This document shows positions 53,362-61,984 of a stretch of DNA of 64,000 nucleotides, one piece after another; position 1 is the first letter of the stretch, and each line of letters begins with the position of its first letter. The notes under the pieces were generated by a model. The model was not told where the DNA came from. It did not search any database and was given only the letters and a program-made list of their open reading frames with translations. This DNA is from Beijerinckiaceae bacterium (GTDB lineage Bacteria > Pseudomonadota > Alphaproteobacteria > Rhizobiales > Beijerinckiaceae). The translations under genes and the position numbers were made by a program. The stretch spans positions 1-64,000 of the forward strand of contig CANJNI010000008.1 in NCBI GenBank assembly GCA_947475995.1, in the 5' to 3' direction.

Positions 53362-53997
53362 ATGACCGATCAACGAGTCCAAAAAGGCGGAGCCGTCCCC
53401 GCCGAGATGGGACACAATTCCGTCGCGCTGGAAGAAAAGCGCGAGAGCCTCTACCACAACAAGAAGGACCGCGTTTTCGTGCGCGGAATCCAGGGCGAGT
53501 ACAATGTAAAGCAGGAGCTCGATCGGCTTCGCGCGATCCCCCGTGTCCGCAAGGCCAAGGATCTGAAGTTCATCGACGGTCCGATCGCCTACAGCCGCCA
53601 CTATGTCGAGCCGAAGGACGGCATCACCCAGACCTTCCACATGCATCTGGAAGAATATGCGCCGGGCGGCTCCTCGCAGAAGCATGGCCACGTCAACGAG
53701 GCCGCCTTCTACATTCTCGACGGCAAGGGCTACGAGATTCACGACGGCGTTCGCTACGACTGGGAAGCCGGCGACATCGCCATCGTGCACAACAATTGCG
53801 TGCACCAGCATTTCAACGCCTCGAAGGACAAGCCGGCGCGCGCGCTCGTCATCAAGACGAAGCCCATGTACCTGTTCCTCAACATGCTGTTCCAGAAGCA
53901 GGTGAAGGAGCGCCCGCTTGAAGTGACGCCGGAAGCCGAAGGCTTCACGGTGCGCGAGGCGGAGATCGACTACAACCATCCGAAGGGCGGGTACTGA
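53362..53997 (+). CDS. Single-domain cupin protein A
   Basis: A 211-residue cytosolic protein. The cupin core lies at ~90-165: motif 1 has KHGHVNE (H108, H110, E113) and motif 2 has HNNCVHQHFN (H148), so an Fe(II) or Mn(II) site is complete. An ~80-residue N-terminal extension precedes it. It resembles its neighbour (KHxHxxE and VHQHFN in both), so the two are paralogues. caggagcctgtcga precedes the ATG. A dioxygenase or isomerase activity is plausible but unproven. Confidence 0.83.
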   Translation: MTDQRVQKGGAVPAEMGHNSVALEEKRESLYHNKKDRVFVRGIQGEYNVKQELDRLRAIPRVRKAKDLKFIDGPIAYSRHYVEPKDGITQTFHMHLEEYAPGGSSQKHGHVNEAAFYILDGKGYEIHDGVRYDWEAGDIAIVHNNCVHQHFNASKDKPARALVIKTKPMYLFLNMLFQKQVKERPLEVTPEAEGFTVREAEIDYNHPKGGY

Positions 53998-53998
53998 T

Positions 53999-54613
53999 AT
54001 GGCGTGGGGTGAATCCGAAAGCTGGCTGAAGGGCGCCGCCAACGAACGCCTGTACCAGAACCTTCTCGACGATGCGCAGGATGCGCCTTCGCGCAATGCG
54101 CGCCGCAAGAAGGTCGTCCGGCCGCACGAAATGCCGTGGGAAATGTCGCGTCAGGGGCTGCTCAAGCACCTGATGAACGAGAAGATGAACACGCGCATCG
54201 AGACCGTCGACGCCTATATGCAGCTGATCCCGCCGGGCAGCCGCTCGGGCAAGCATCGTCATCTGGCTGAAGAGTGCGTCTATGTGCTCGAAGGCAAGGG
54301 CTACGACCTGCATCAGGATTCCGATTGCGAGATCGGCGATACGTTCGAGTGGACCATCAATCCTGAAGTGAAGAAGTTCGAGTGGGAAGCGGGCGACTAT
54401 ATCTACATCCCGCCGAACACCGTGCACCAGCACTTCAACGCGGACCCGGAACGTCCGGTGCGGCTCATCTCGTCCACCGCGCGCATCTTCCGCCAGATGG
54501 GCCTGAATACGCTGGAGCAGTTCGAGGACGCGCCCGAGTTCGATCCCTATGTGAAGCTGACGGACGAACTCGTGCGCCAGTATCTGCGCGGCGAGATCAA
54601 GCCGAAAGCCTGA
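53999..54613 (+). CDS. Single-domain cupin protein B
   Basis: A 204-residue cupin starting one base after the stop of cupin A. Motif 1 is KHRHLAEE (H86, H88, E91 or E92) and motif 2 is PPNTVHQHFN (H143). The N-terminal 60 residues are charged and helical, and the C-terminal 40 include QMGLNTLEQFEDAPEFD. With cupin A it may form a two-subunit metal enzyme, each with its own complete site. Terminator-like hairpin follows. Confidence 0.83.
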   Translation: MAWGESESWLKGAANERLYQNLLDDAQDAPSRNARRKKVVRPHEMPWEMSRQGLLKHLMNEKMNTRIETVDAYMQLIPPGSRSGKHRHLAEECVYVLEGKGYDLHQDSDCEIGDTFEWTINPEVKKFEWEAGDYIYIPPNTVHQHFNADPERPVRLISSTARIFRQMGLNTLEQFEDAPEFDPYVKLTDELVRQYLRGEIKPKA

Positions 54614-54646
54614 GGCCTACGGCGCGCCTTTTTATTGCATCGCGTA

Positions 54647-54680
54647 CATCATGGCCGGGTCATTCCCGGCCATGATGTTT
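54647..54680 (+). terminator. Stem-loop after the cupin pair
   Basis: catcatggccggg (54647-54659) and cccggccatgatg (54665-54677) form a perfect 13-bp stem with a 5-base loop followed by TTT. It would reduce but perhaps not abolish read-through into the EutA-like gene, whose start is 30 bases on. Confidence 0.7.
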
Positions 54681-54710
54681 CAAGGCGGCGCCAAGTTCGA
54701 GCGGACCCTG

Positions 54711-56306
54711 ATGGCTCCTGCCGATCCTCCCAGAAAATCGCACACGCTCTCCGATCACATGTTCGGCTTCGATTCCGCGCATGCGCATGATGAAGACGCC
54801 GATCACGAACATGACGAATCCGAACATGACGTGCTGCCGATGGAGTCCCGCGCGCTGGAAGGCGCGCCGTTCGTCAGCATCGGCCTCGACATTGGATCGT
54901 CGGGGACACAGGTGGCGTTCTCGCGCCTGCTGATGCGCGGACCGGGCGAACCGCAGTCATTGCGTCGCCTCGCGCGCGAACGCGAAACGCTCTATCTCTC
55001 GCCCGTCTCGCTGACGCCGTTCCGGGCCGACAATACAATCGACATCGAGAAGCTGCGCGACATTCTGGACGCAGCTTACGATGCATCCGGCGTGACGCCT
55101 GACGATATCGAGACCGGTGCGATCATTCTCACGGGCGAGGCCGCGAAGCGCGACAATGCGCGCGCAATTCTGGATGCGCTCTCGGAGGAATCCGGCGAAC
55201 TGGTTTGCGCCGCCGCCGGTCATCACATGGAGGCCATGTTGGCCGCGCACGGCTCCGGCGCAGTGCGGCTGTCGCGCGAGATGCAGGCGCGCATCCTGAA
55301 CATCGACGTTGGCGGCGGCACCACGAAACTGGCGATCTGCGACGATGGCCGCGTGACGCAGGTGGCGGCCCTGGCAATCGGCGGCAGGTGTCTTGTGTTC
55401 GATGATGGCGGCTGCATCACGCGCCTTGATGAAGCGGGGCGCTTGCATGCACGGCGCGCCGGCTTCGACTGGAATATCGGAGACATTGTTTTATCCGGGC
55501 AATTGCAGCTTTTGGCGCGAGGCATGGCGGATGCGCTTGTCGCAGCGCTGCGCGGCGCATCGGGCGGCGACACAGGAGCGCTATTCGTCACAGAGCCGAT
55601 CGGGGATTTTGGTCGCATCGACGGCGTGCTGGCCTCGGGCGGCGTGGCTGAGTTCATTTATGGGCGTGAAACGCGCAGCTTCGGCGATCTCGGTCTGCTG
55701 CTTGGCCGTGCGATTGCTGAGCATTTCGAGAACGGCGCCATTGCATGGCCGCTGCTGCCGGCGCAGGAATGCATTCGGGCGACCGTACTCGGCGCATCGG
55801 GATATTCGATGCAGATGAGCGGGCAAACCTCCACGATTACCTCCTATGCAGACCTTCTGCCGCGCCGCAATCTGCAGGTGTTGCATCCGCCGTTCGACTT
55901 TTCGGGGCATATCGACCCGCACGCTCTGGCGAGTGCGATCCGGCGTCATCGCGAGGCTTTCGACAAACCGGATGCGCGCAGCGAAGCGGCGTATGCGTTT
56001 CGCTGGCGTGGCGAACAATCGCACGAACGATTGCGCGCCTTTGCGGAAGGCGTTGCGGAAGGTCTGGCCGATTGCATCGCGGTGAACGCGCCGATCTATA
56101 TCCTGACGGAAGGCGACGCTGCGCTCTCGCTGGGAGCAATCCTGCGTCAGGAGCTGAATGTGACGAGCGAAATTCTCGTCATTGATGGAATCGTGCTGCG
56201 CGATTTCGATTTCGTCGACATTGGCCGCATGCGCGTTCCCTCCGGCATGGTGCCGGTGACGGTTAAAACGCTTTTGTTCACGCCCGACCAGAAGACGCGC
56301 TTCTGA
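54711..56306 (+). CDS. EutA-like reactivating factor (actin/Hsp70-fold ATPase)
   Basis: A ~531-residue protein of the EutA family, which in ethanolamine metabolism swaps damaged B12 in ethanolamine ammonia-lyase. GLDIGSSGTQ (~58-67) and NIDVGGGTTKLAI (~197-209) are the two phosphate loops, and VLASGGVAEF the adenosine site. A His/Asp/Glu-rich leader at ~22-40 could bind metal. eutB and eutC are absent from the window. ATG 54711 is chosen over one at 54651 that lies inside the hairpin. The client enzyme here is unknown. Confidence 0.8.
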   Translation: MAPADPPRKSHTLSDHMFGFDSAHAHDEDADHEHDESEHDVLPMESRALEGAPFVSIGLDIGSSGTQVAFSRLLMRGPGEPQSLRRLARERETLYLSPVSLTPFRADNTIDIEKLRDILDAAYDASGVTPDDIETGAIILTGEAAKRDNARAILDALSEESGELVCAAAGHHMEAMLAAHGSGAVRLSREMQARILNIDVGGGTTKLAICDDGRVTQVAALAIGGRCLVFDDGGCITRLDEAGRLHARRAGFDWNIGDIVLSGQLQLLARGMADALVAALRGASGGDTGALFVTEPIGDFGRIDGVLASGGVAEFIYGRETRSFGDLGLLLGRAIAEHFENGAIAWPLLPAQECIRATVLGASGYSMQMSGQTSTITSYADLLPRRNLQVLHPPFDFSGHIDPHALASAIRRHREAFDKPDARSEAAYAFRWRGEQSHERLRAFAEGVAEGLADCIAVNAPIYILTEGDAALSLGAILRQELNVTSEILVIDGIVLRDFDFVDIGRMRVPSGMVPVTVKTLLFTPDQKTRF

Positions 56307-56426
56307 ACTTGTGCGTAGCAATGCCCATATGGCCGGGCTTGAACTGTCCGGCAGCGCTTCCTAGATCCAGCATATGATTATGGCGGAGCCTGCGTTGGGA
56401 GCTGCCAAGCTTCAGGAGGGGCCAGC

Positions 56427-56909
56427 ATGAAACTTCACAAGACCCGCAACTCGATTCCCTCGAACGCCCGGAATACGGTTGTCGAAATCCTGAACGCACG
56501 CTTGGCGGATTCCATTGATCTCGGCCTCGCCACCAAGCAGGCGCATTGGAACCTGCGCGGGAAAAACTTCATCGCCGTTCATGAAATGCTCGATGGATTC
56601 CGGGCGCAGATTGATACGTTCACCGACACGATGGCAGAGCGCGTGGTTCAGCTTGGCGGCGTGGCGCGTGGAACATCGCAGAATGTCGTCGAGGGCACGA
56701 AGCTGAAGCCCTACCCGCTCGATCTCGTGAAGGTTGAGGATCACCTGACAGCTCTGGCGGAACGCTATGCGAGTGTCGCCAATGATGTTCGCGCGGCGAT
56801 CGAAGCCACCGACGAAGCCGGCGACGCCGACAGCGCGGATATTCTCACCGGCTATTCGCGCGAACTCGACAAGGCGCTCTGGTTCATCGAGGCGCATATC
56901 CAGGCGTAA
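56427..56909 (+). CDS. dps: Dps/ferritin-like DNA-protection protein
   Basis: A 160-residue four-helix-bundle protein of the Dps family, which stores iron using peroxide and shields [25 protein letters not shown] holds the intersubunit ferroxidase residues (H40, H52, D56). The N-terminal ~15 residues ([14 protein letters not shown]) are basic and could bind DNA. aggagggg precedes the ATG. Single gene, 120 bases after the EutA-like gene. Confidence 0.93.
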   Translation: MKLHKTRNSIPSNARNTVVEILNARLADSIDLGLATKQAHWNLRGKNFIAVHEMLDGFRAQIDTFTDTMAERVVQLGGVARGTSQNVVEGTKLKPYPLDLVKVEDHLTALAERYASVANDVRAAIEATDEAGDADSADILTGYSRELDKALWFIEAHIQA

Positions 56910-56915
56910 CCGGTC

Positions 56916-56967
56916 GCCATTGCGAGGAGTGACGAAGCGATCCGCAATACTCACACGGATCGCTTCG
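56916..56967. repeat. Intergenic repeat of the 'cattgcgag' family with a perfect hairpin
   Basis: Begins gccattgcgaggagtgacga. cgaagcgatccg (56933-56944) pairs perfectly with cggatcgcttcg (56956-56967) around 11 bases. It lies between the convergent dps and HAD genes. Confidence 0.7.
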
Positions 56968-57000
56968 CGAGGCCGTCAGCCACGCCTCCGGTGACTTACA

Positions 57001-57618
57001 TTATTTCGTCAGCATCCCGGCATTCACCAGATCGCTGCGGAACTGCTCCGGGCTTGTGAAATGCAGCGCGTGAAAGCCCAGCGCCCCCGCCGAGTCCACG
57101 TTCGGCTTGCTGTCGTCGATGAAGACGCATTGCGCAGCGCGCATCTTGTAGCGGGACAGGAATAATTCAAAGATCGCCCGATCAGGCTTGAGCAATTGCT
57201 CGTCGCCGGACACGACAGTTCCGATGAATGATCGCAGGAAGGGAAAGATTTCGCCGGCGCGGTCGAATTTCTCCCGCGAGAAATTGGTGATGGCGTAAGT
57301 GGGAATGCTGCTGCGCTGCAATTCCTCAAGGATCTCCACCGTTCCGCCGATGGCCCCGTCGAGCATATCTTCCCAGCCGGTATCGTAGAGCGCGATTTCC
57401 TTTTTCCATTCGGGATGACGCGCGGTCAGTTCTGCGACCGCTTGTGCGAAAGGCCGGCCGCGGTCCTGTTCCAGATTGAATTCCGTCGTGCAGATGTTCG
57501 ACAGGAACCATTCCATCCGCTCATGGTCGGTGAAGATTCTGCGATACAGGTTCCGCATGTCCCAGCGGATCAGCACGTTGCCGATGTCGAAAACAACAGT
57601 GTCGGGCCGATCCGCCAT
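57001..57618 (-). CDS. HAD-superfamily hydrolase (subfamily IA)
   Basis: A 205-residue phosphatase-type HAD protein. VVFDIGNVLIRWD is motif I (the nucleophile Asp and its +2 partner replaced by Gly, DxG instead of DxD), AITNFSREKFD gives motif II, KPDRAIFE motif III, and FIDDSKPNV motif IV. The DxG change is common in YihX-like haloacid-dehalogenase types. taggagcccgc precedes ATG 57618. The gene starts 8 bases after the dioxygenase gene, so they form one operon. Confidence 0.85.
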   Translation of the reverse strand: MADRPDTVVFDIGNVLIRWDMRNLYRRIFTDHERMEWFLSNICTTEFNLEQDRGRPFAQAVAELTARHPEWKKEIALYDTGWEDMLDGAIGGTVEILEELQRSSIPTYAITNFSREKFDRAGEIFPFLRSFIGTVVSGDEQLLKPDRAIFELFLSRYKMRAAQCVFIDDSKPNVDSAGALGFHALHFTSPEQFRSDLVNAGMLTK

Positions 57619-57626
57619 GCGGGCTC

Positions 57627-58424
57627 CTAGTTGAATGTGTAGGCGTCCATCAGCATGACGCCGCTCTGGTTGCTGGTGTGCTGACGCTTGCCTTTTGCGC
57701 CTTCGCCCGCAGCGCCCATCGCGAAGGGAAGCGGCAGGAAGTGATCGTCCGAAGGATGGTTTTCCCGCGCGAAGGGAGCGGCCTTCAGATAGTCGGCGAT
57801 CTCGTCGGTCGCGCCCGCTTCGGCTTTTTCGCAGACCCAGTCGCCGAAACGCGAGACCCATTCGGGCGTGGGATAGTCGGGCATCCGCCGCACTTGCGAA
57901 TAGGCGTAAAGATTGTGCGTCAAAGTTCCCGACCCGACGATCAGAACGCCTTCCTCGCGCAACGGCGCGAGCGCGCGACCGAGCGCCACATGGTGCGCGC
58001 CGCCCGCCTGCGGCTGGATGGATATCTGCACCACCGGAATATCCGCCTGAGGATACATCAGGGCCAGCGGCGTCCACGTGCCGTGGTCGTAGCCGCGATT
58101 GGTCATCGGAGCCGCCCGGTAGCCTGCGGCCTTGAGCATATCGACAGCGCGGCGCGCCAGTGCAGGTTCGCCCGGCGCGGGATATTTGATTTCGTAGAGC
58201 GGGCGCGGGAAGCCGCCGAAATCATAGATCATCTCGGGCTTTGCGTCGGCTGACAGGCGCGGTTCTCCTGTCTCGAAATGCGCGCTGCACATCAGGATGG
58301 CTTTGGGCCGGCCAAGGGCTGTCCCGAACTGCTGGAGAAAGTCACGCGCCTCGCTGCTTTCCAGCATGATCATGGGCGATCCGTGCGAAACGAACACGGT
58401 CGGAAAACGGGTCCCTGTCATCAT
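57627..58424 (-). CDS. DODA-type extradiol dioxygenase (class III, LigB-like)
   Basis: A 265-residue ring-cleaving dioxygenase homologue. Zinc or iron ligands show in VFVSHGSPM, MCSAHFETGE and ENHPSDDHFLPL; NRGYDHGTWTPL holds the catalytic histidine. E. coli YgiD (DOPA 4,5-dioxygenase) is of this kind. Natural substrate unknown. ggaggtga precedes the ATG at 58424. Operon with the HAD gene downstream. Confidence 0.88.
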   Translation of the reverse strand: MMTGTRFPTVFVSHGSPMIMLESSEARDFLQQFGTALGRPKAILMCSAHFETGEPRLSADAKPEMIYDFGGFPRPLYEIKYPAPGEPALARRAVDMLKAAGYRAAPMTNRGYDHGTWTPLALMYPQADIPVVQISIQPQAGGAHHVALGRALAPLREEGVLIVGSGTLTHNLYAYSQVRRMPDYPTPEWVSRFGDWVCEKAEAGATDEIADYLKAAPFARENHPSDDHFLPLPFAMGAAGEGAKGKRQHTSNQSGVMLMDAYTFN

Positions 58425-58521
58425 TCACCTCCGGGCGCGATGCGCCGCTACTGGTGCAGAGATAGGTTCAAACGGCGCAAAGCGCACTTGCACGCGTGCA
58501 AACGAATGTTTTCGCGCCCGG

Positions 58522-58875
58522 TCACAGGAAGCCGAGCCGCATCAGCAGGGCGGCGCCCCATGCGAGCCCCGCGATGCAAAGCGCGCAGAAGACAGCCGCC
58601 GAGCCCATGTCCTTGACGATCTTGATGGCCGGATGCGTGTGCGGGGTCACGTGGTCGCACAGTTTCTCTATGCTCGTATTGAGCAGTTCGACGGCCAGCA
58701 AGAGCAGGATGGTCGAGACCAGCGCGATGCGCTCCCATGCGGTCGAACCGATCGCGAAGGCGGCCGGAATTGCAATCGCCAGCAGGATCAGTTCCTGCTG
58801 GACGGCGCGCTCGGTCGAGCCTGCATGAAGCAGGCCCGCACAGGTGTTGCGAAAGGCTTTCCAGAGCGTGTGCAC
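58522..58875 (-). CDS. dgkA: Diacylglycerol kinase (DgkA family)
   Basis: A 117-residue inner-membrane kinase with three helices. LLAVELLNTSIEKLCD carries the catalytic and metal-binding glutamates of the bacterial DgkA/undecaprenol-kinase family. It recycles diacylglycerol or a prenol. GTG at 58875 is the start, with gggggaaacg before it. It follows the DAHP synthase gene by 24 bases and is likely in its operon. DgkA of E. coli length is ~122. Confidence 0.88.
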   Translation of the reverse strand: MHTLWKAFRNTCAGLLHAGSTERAVQQELILLAIAIPAAFAIGSTAWERIALVSTILLLLAVELLNTSIEKLCDHVTPHTHPAIKIVKDMGSAAVFCALCIAGLAWGAALLMRLGFL

Positions 58876-58899
58876 GCGGACGTTTCCCCCGATCCGCGT

Positions 58900-60285
58900 T
58901 TATTCGGCGGCCTTTACTTCCACCCGCTTGCCGGCGCGCTCCTTCTTCAGGAGTTCCGCAACCAGGAAAGCCACTTCGATGGATTGCTCCGCATTGAGGC
59001 GCGGATCGCAGGTCGTGTCGTAGCGGTCCTGCAGGTTGAGTTCGGAAATCTCGCGCGCGCCGCCGAGGCATTCGGTGACGTTCTTGCCGGTCATTTCCAG
59101 ATGAACGCCGCCCGCATAGGTGCCCTCGATCTGGTGGACTGCAAAGAAGTTGCGGATTTCGCCCATGACGCGCTCGAAAGGCCGCGTCTTGTAGCCGTCG
59201 CCGACGCTGATCGTGTTGCCGTGCATGGGATCGCAGGACCAGACGACCGTCTTGCCCTCGCGCTTCACGGCGCGGATCAGCGGCGGCAGGAATTCGCCGA
59301 CCTTGTCGGAGCCGAAGCGGCAGATGAGCGTCAGGCGGCCCGCCTCGTCGGTAGGGTTCAAAACGTCGATCAGGCGCAGCAGATCGTCCGGCTTGAGCGA
59401 TGGTCCGCACTTGATGCCGATCGGGTTTCTGACGCCGCGGCAGAACTCCACATGGGCGTGGTCGAACTGGCGGGTCCGGTCGCCGATCCAGATCATGTGG
59501 CCGGAGGTCGAGTAGTAATCGCCGGTGGTCGAGTCGACGCGCGTCATGGCCTGCTCGTAGCCGAGCAGCAGCGCCTCGTGGGAAATGTAGAAATCCGTCT
59601 GGCGCATTTCCGGATGCGCTTCGGGATCGAGCCCGATGGCGCGCATGAAGTCGAGCGACTCCGTGATGCGGGCGGCGAGTTCCTGATACCGGCCCGACAA
59701 AGGACTGTCCTTGACGAAGCCCAGCATCCAGCGGTGAGCGTTTTCGAGATTGGCGTAGCCGCCCGTCGCGAAGGCGCGCAGCAGGTTCAGGGTTGCGGCG
59801 GACTGGCGGTAGGCCTTGAGCTGGCGGCGCGGGTTCGGAATACGCGCCTCGGGGGTGAAATCCACCCCGTTGATGATGTCGCCCCTGTAGCTTGGCAGTT
59901 CGGCGCCGTCCCGCTTCTCGGTGGGCGAGGAGCGGGGCTTGGCGAACTGGCCGGCGATGCGGCCGACCTTCACGACGGGCGACGCCGCCGCAAATGTCGT
60001 CACGACGGCCATCTGGAGGAAGACGCGGAAGAAGTCGCGGATGTTGTCGGCGGAATGTTCCGCGAAGCTCTCGGCGCAGTCGCCGCCCTGCAGAAGGAAG
60101 GCTTCGCCTGCCGCTACTTTCGCAAGTGCTTTCTTGAGCTTGCGCGCCTCGCCGGCAAACACGAGCGGCGGAAAGCCCGCGAGTTCCCGCTCCACATCCG
60201 AGAGCGCCTGGGCGTTCGGATAATCGGGAACCTGCTGGATGGGTTTTGCTCTCCAGCTATCGGGGGACCAGCGTTCGGCGGACAT
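58900..60285 (-). CDS. 3-deoxy-7-phosphoheptulonate synthase, class II
   Basis: Joins phosphoenolpyruvate and erythrose 4-phosphate, entry to the shikimate route. The 461-residue length and [18 protein letters not shown] at the N-terminus mark the plant-type class [14 protein letters not shown] holds a metal cysteine, [11 protein letters not shown] and [13 protein letters not shown] follow, and [10 protein letters not shown] is near the active site. Presumably aroma amino acid feedback-controlled, though no effector site can be read. Confidence 0.94.
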   Translation of the reverse strand: MSAERWSPDSWRAKPIQQVPDYPNAQALSDVERELAGFPPLVFAGEARKLKKALAKVAAGEAFLLQGGDCAESFAEHSADNIRDFFRVFLQMAVVTTFAAASPVVKVGRIAGQFAKPRSSPTEKRDGAELPSYRGDIINGVDFTPEARIPNPRRQLKAYRQSAATLNLLRAFATGGYANLENAHRWMLGFVKDSPLSGRYQELAARITESLDFMRAIGLDPEAHPEMRQTDFYISHEALLLGYEQAMTRVDSTTGDYYSTSGHMIWIGDRTRQFDHAHVEFCRGVRNPIGIKCGPSLKPDDLLRLIDVLNPTDEAGRLTLICRFGSDKVGEFLPPLIRAVKREGKTVVWSCDPMHGNTISVGDGYKTRPFERVMGEIRNFFAVHQIEGTYAGGVHLEMTGKNVTECLGGAREISELNLQDRYDTTCDPRLNAEQSIEVAFLVAELLKKERAGKRVEVKAAE

Positions 60286-60437
60286 GACGAGACTCCAGAG
60301 TGCGCCGGTCGGACCGACGCGAGGTCACTTATATACCCCTCATTACGCAATTGCGAGATTGGCTGTTCGTCGCGGGCGGTGGAACGGCAGGGCCTCGGGT
60401 TCGTTAAGCGAAAAGTTCCAGGCAATTTGGATCAAAG

Positions 60438-61490
60438 ATGGCTCCCCGCGCTCGCCTCCTGTCGCTCGCCACGAGCGTGCCCCCGTACGTGATCCACCAG
60501 GGCGTTGCGGCTGCAGTCGCGCATCGCGCCTTTGCGCCGCGCTATCCCGAGTTCGAGCAGCTTCGTCCGGTTTTCGACAATGCGGGGATCCGGACGCGGC
60601 GGGGCGTGCGGCCCATCGAATGGTATCTGGAAGATCGCGGCTGGCCGGAGCGGACTACTGTGTTTCTGGAAGGCGCCGGCGAGCTGTTCTGCGCGGCCGC
60701 GCGCGAGGCCATCGAGCAGGCGGGACTTACGCCGGAGCAGATCGACACGATCGTCACTGTTTCGTCGACCGGTATCGCGGCCCCTAGCCTTGAAGCCCGC
60801 GCCGCCGCCCGGATGGGCTTCCGGGCGGATGTAGAGCGTATTCCGATCTTCGGCCTGGGCTGCGCAGGCGGCGTTTCGGGCCTCGCGATCGCTTCACGAC
60901 TGGCGCAGGCCAGACCCGGGACAAATGTGCTGCTCGTCGCTGTCGAAATCTGCACGCTGGCCTTCCGGCTCGACAAGCTCACAAAGGCCAACATCGTGGC
61001 GACCGCCTTGTTTGGGGACGGCGCGGCGGCCTGCGTGCTGCGGGCCGGAGAGGGCGGACTGGCGGAGATCGAAGCAAGCGCCGAGCATCTGTGGCCCGAC
61101 ACGCTCGGCATCATGGGCTGGGACGTTGAGCCGCAAGGATTCGGGGTGATCTTCGACCGCGACATCCCGCCCTTCGCCGAAAAACATCTGGAACCCGCCA
61201 TGACATCCATGCTCGGCAAGGCGGGGCTGACCAGCGAGGATATTGACCGCTTCGTTTTTCATCCCGGCGGCGTGAAGGTGTTGCAGGCGCTCGAGTCCGC
61301 GCTCTGGCTCGGACAGGGGGCGCTAGACCACGAGCGCGAGGTTCTGGCCGAGTGCGGCAACATGTCGGCCCCCACGGCGCTGTTCGTGCTGAAGCGCGTG
61401 ATGGATGAGGGGCTGCCTGACCGGATCGCGCTTGGCGCGCTGGGACCGGGATTTACGGCGAGTTGCGTCACCATGAGGGCGGCCGCATGA
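60438..61490 (+). CDS. Type III polyketide synthase
   Basis: A 350-residue chalcone-synthase-fold enzyme that extends an acyl-CoA with malonyl-CoA to make pyrones, resorcinols or phloroglucinols. The triad is complete: C142 in GLGCAGGVSGL, H275 in FVFHPGGVK and N308 in ECGNMSAPTA. Length fits bacterial members. Its stop overlaps the start of the methyltransferase-like gene by four bases (ATGA). The starter unit cannot be told from sequence by eye. Confidence 0.93.
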   Translation: MAPRARLLSLATSVPPYVIHQGVAAAVAHRAFAPRYPEFEQLRPVFDNAGIRTRRGVRPIEWYLEDRGWPERTTVFLEGAGELFCAAAREAIEQAGLTPEQIDTIVTVSSTGIAAPSLEARAAARMGFRADVERIPIFGLGCAGGVSGLAIASRLAQARPGTNVLLVAVEICTLAFRLDKLTKANIVATALFGDGAAACVLRAGEGGLAEIEASAEHLWPDTLGIMGWDVEPQGFGVIFDRDIPPFAEKHLEPAMTSMLGKAGLTSEDIDRFVFHPGGVKVLQALESALWLGQGALDHEREVLAECGNMSAPTALFVLKRVMDEGLPDRIALGALGPGFTASCVTMRAAA

Positions 61491-61984
61491 CGCCCGCGAT
61501 CTGGCTGCTCGCTTTTGTCACGGCGCAGAGGATCGCAGAACTTGTCTGGGCGCAGCGCAATACGCGCGCGCTTCTTGCGCGGGGCGGACGGGAAATCGCA
61601 GGCGAGCATTACCCGCTGATTGTCGCGCTGCATGCCGCATGGCTGGCGGGACTCTGGGGACAGGCCGGGGATCTTGTGCTCGACCCGTTCTGGCTTGGAG
61701 CCTATGCGGGCCTGCAGACGCTCCGCGTATGGGTTTTGGCCAGCATGGGCCGTCGCTGGACGACCCGCATCATCGTCGTCCCCGGCGAAACGCTGGTTCA
61801 GCGCGGCCCCTTCCGTCTGATCTCACATCCGAACTATCTCGTCGTCGCGGGCGAGATCGCGGTGCTGCCGCTTTGCTTTGGCCTGTCGGCCTATGCGGCG
61901 ATCTTTTCGATCCTGAATGCCGTCGTGACCACGATCCGCATCAGGGCCGAGGGCGGAGCGCTGCGACGCGCCGCCCTCCAGTAA
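61487..61984 (+). CDS. Isoprenylcysteine carboxyl-methyltransferase family protein
   Basis: A 165-residue membrane protein of four to five helices. RGPFRLISHPNYLVVAGEI is the SAM-binding motif of the ICMT/PEMT family. In Bacillus the analogous gene bpsB next to the type III PKS gene bpsA methylates alkylpyrones, so this protein likely modifies the product of the enzyme before it. ATG 61487 overlaps that gene's stop; its own stop abuts the convergent SDR gene. Confidence 0.9.
   Translation: MTPAIWLLAFVTAQRIAELVWAQRNTRALLARGGREIAGEHYPLIVALHAAWLAGLWGQAGDLVLDPFWLGAYAGLQTLRVWVLASMGRRWTTRIIVVPGETLVQRGPFRLISHPNYLVVAGEIAVLPLCFGLSAYAAIFSILNAVVTTIRIRAEGGALRRAALQ

Noticed and set aside
54651..54710. 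Earlier start for the EutA-like gene at ATG 54651
   Set aside because: This ATG is inside a perfect 13-bp hairpin that follows the cupin genes, so initiation there is unlikely.
57001..58077. Fused 358-residue frame joining the HAD protein to an upstream segment
   Set aside because: The upstream part is the out-of-frame complement of the dioxygenase gene; ATG 57618 has a good ribosome site and starts the HAD motif.
58297..60492. 731-codon open frame opposite the dioxygenase, dgkA and DAHP synthase genes
   Set aside because: It spans three recognised genes on the other strand and has shadow-type composition.
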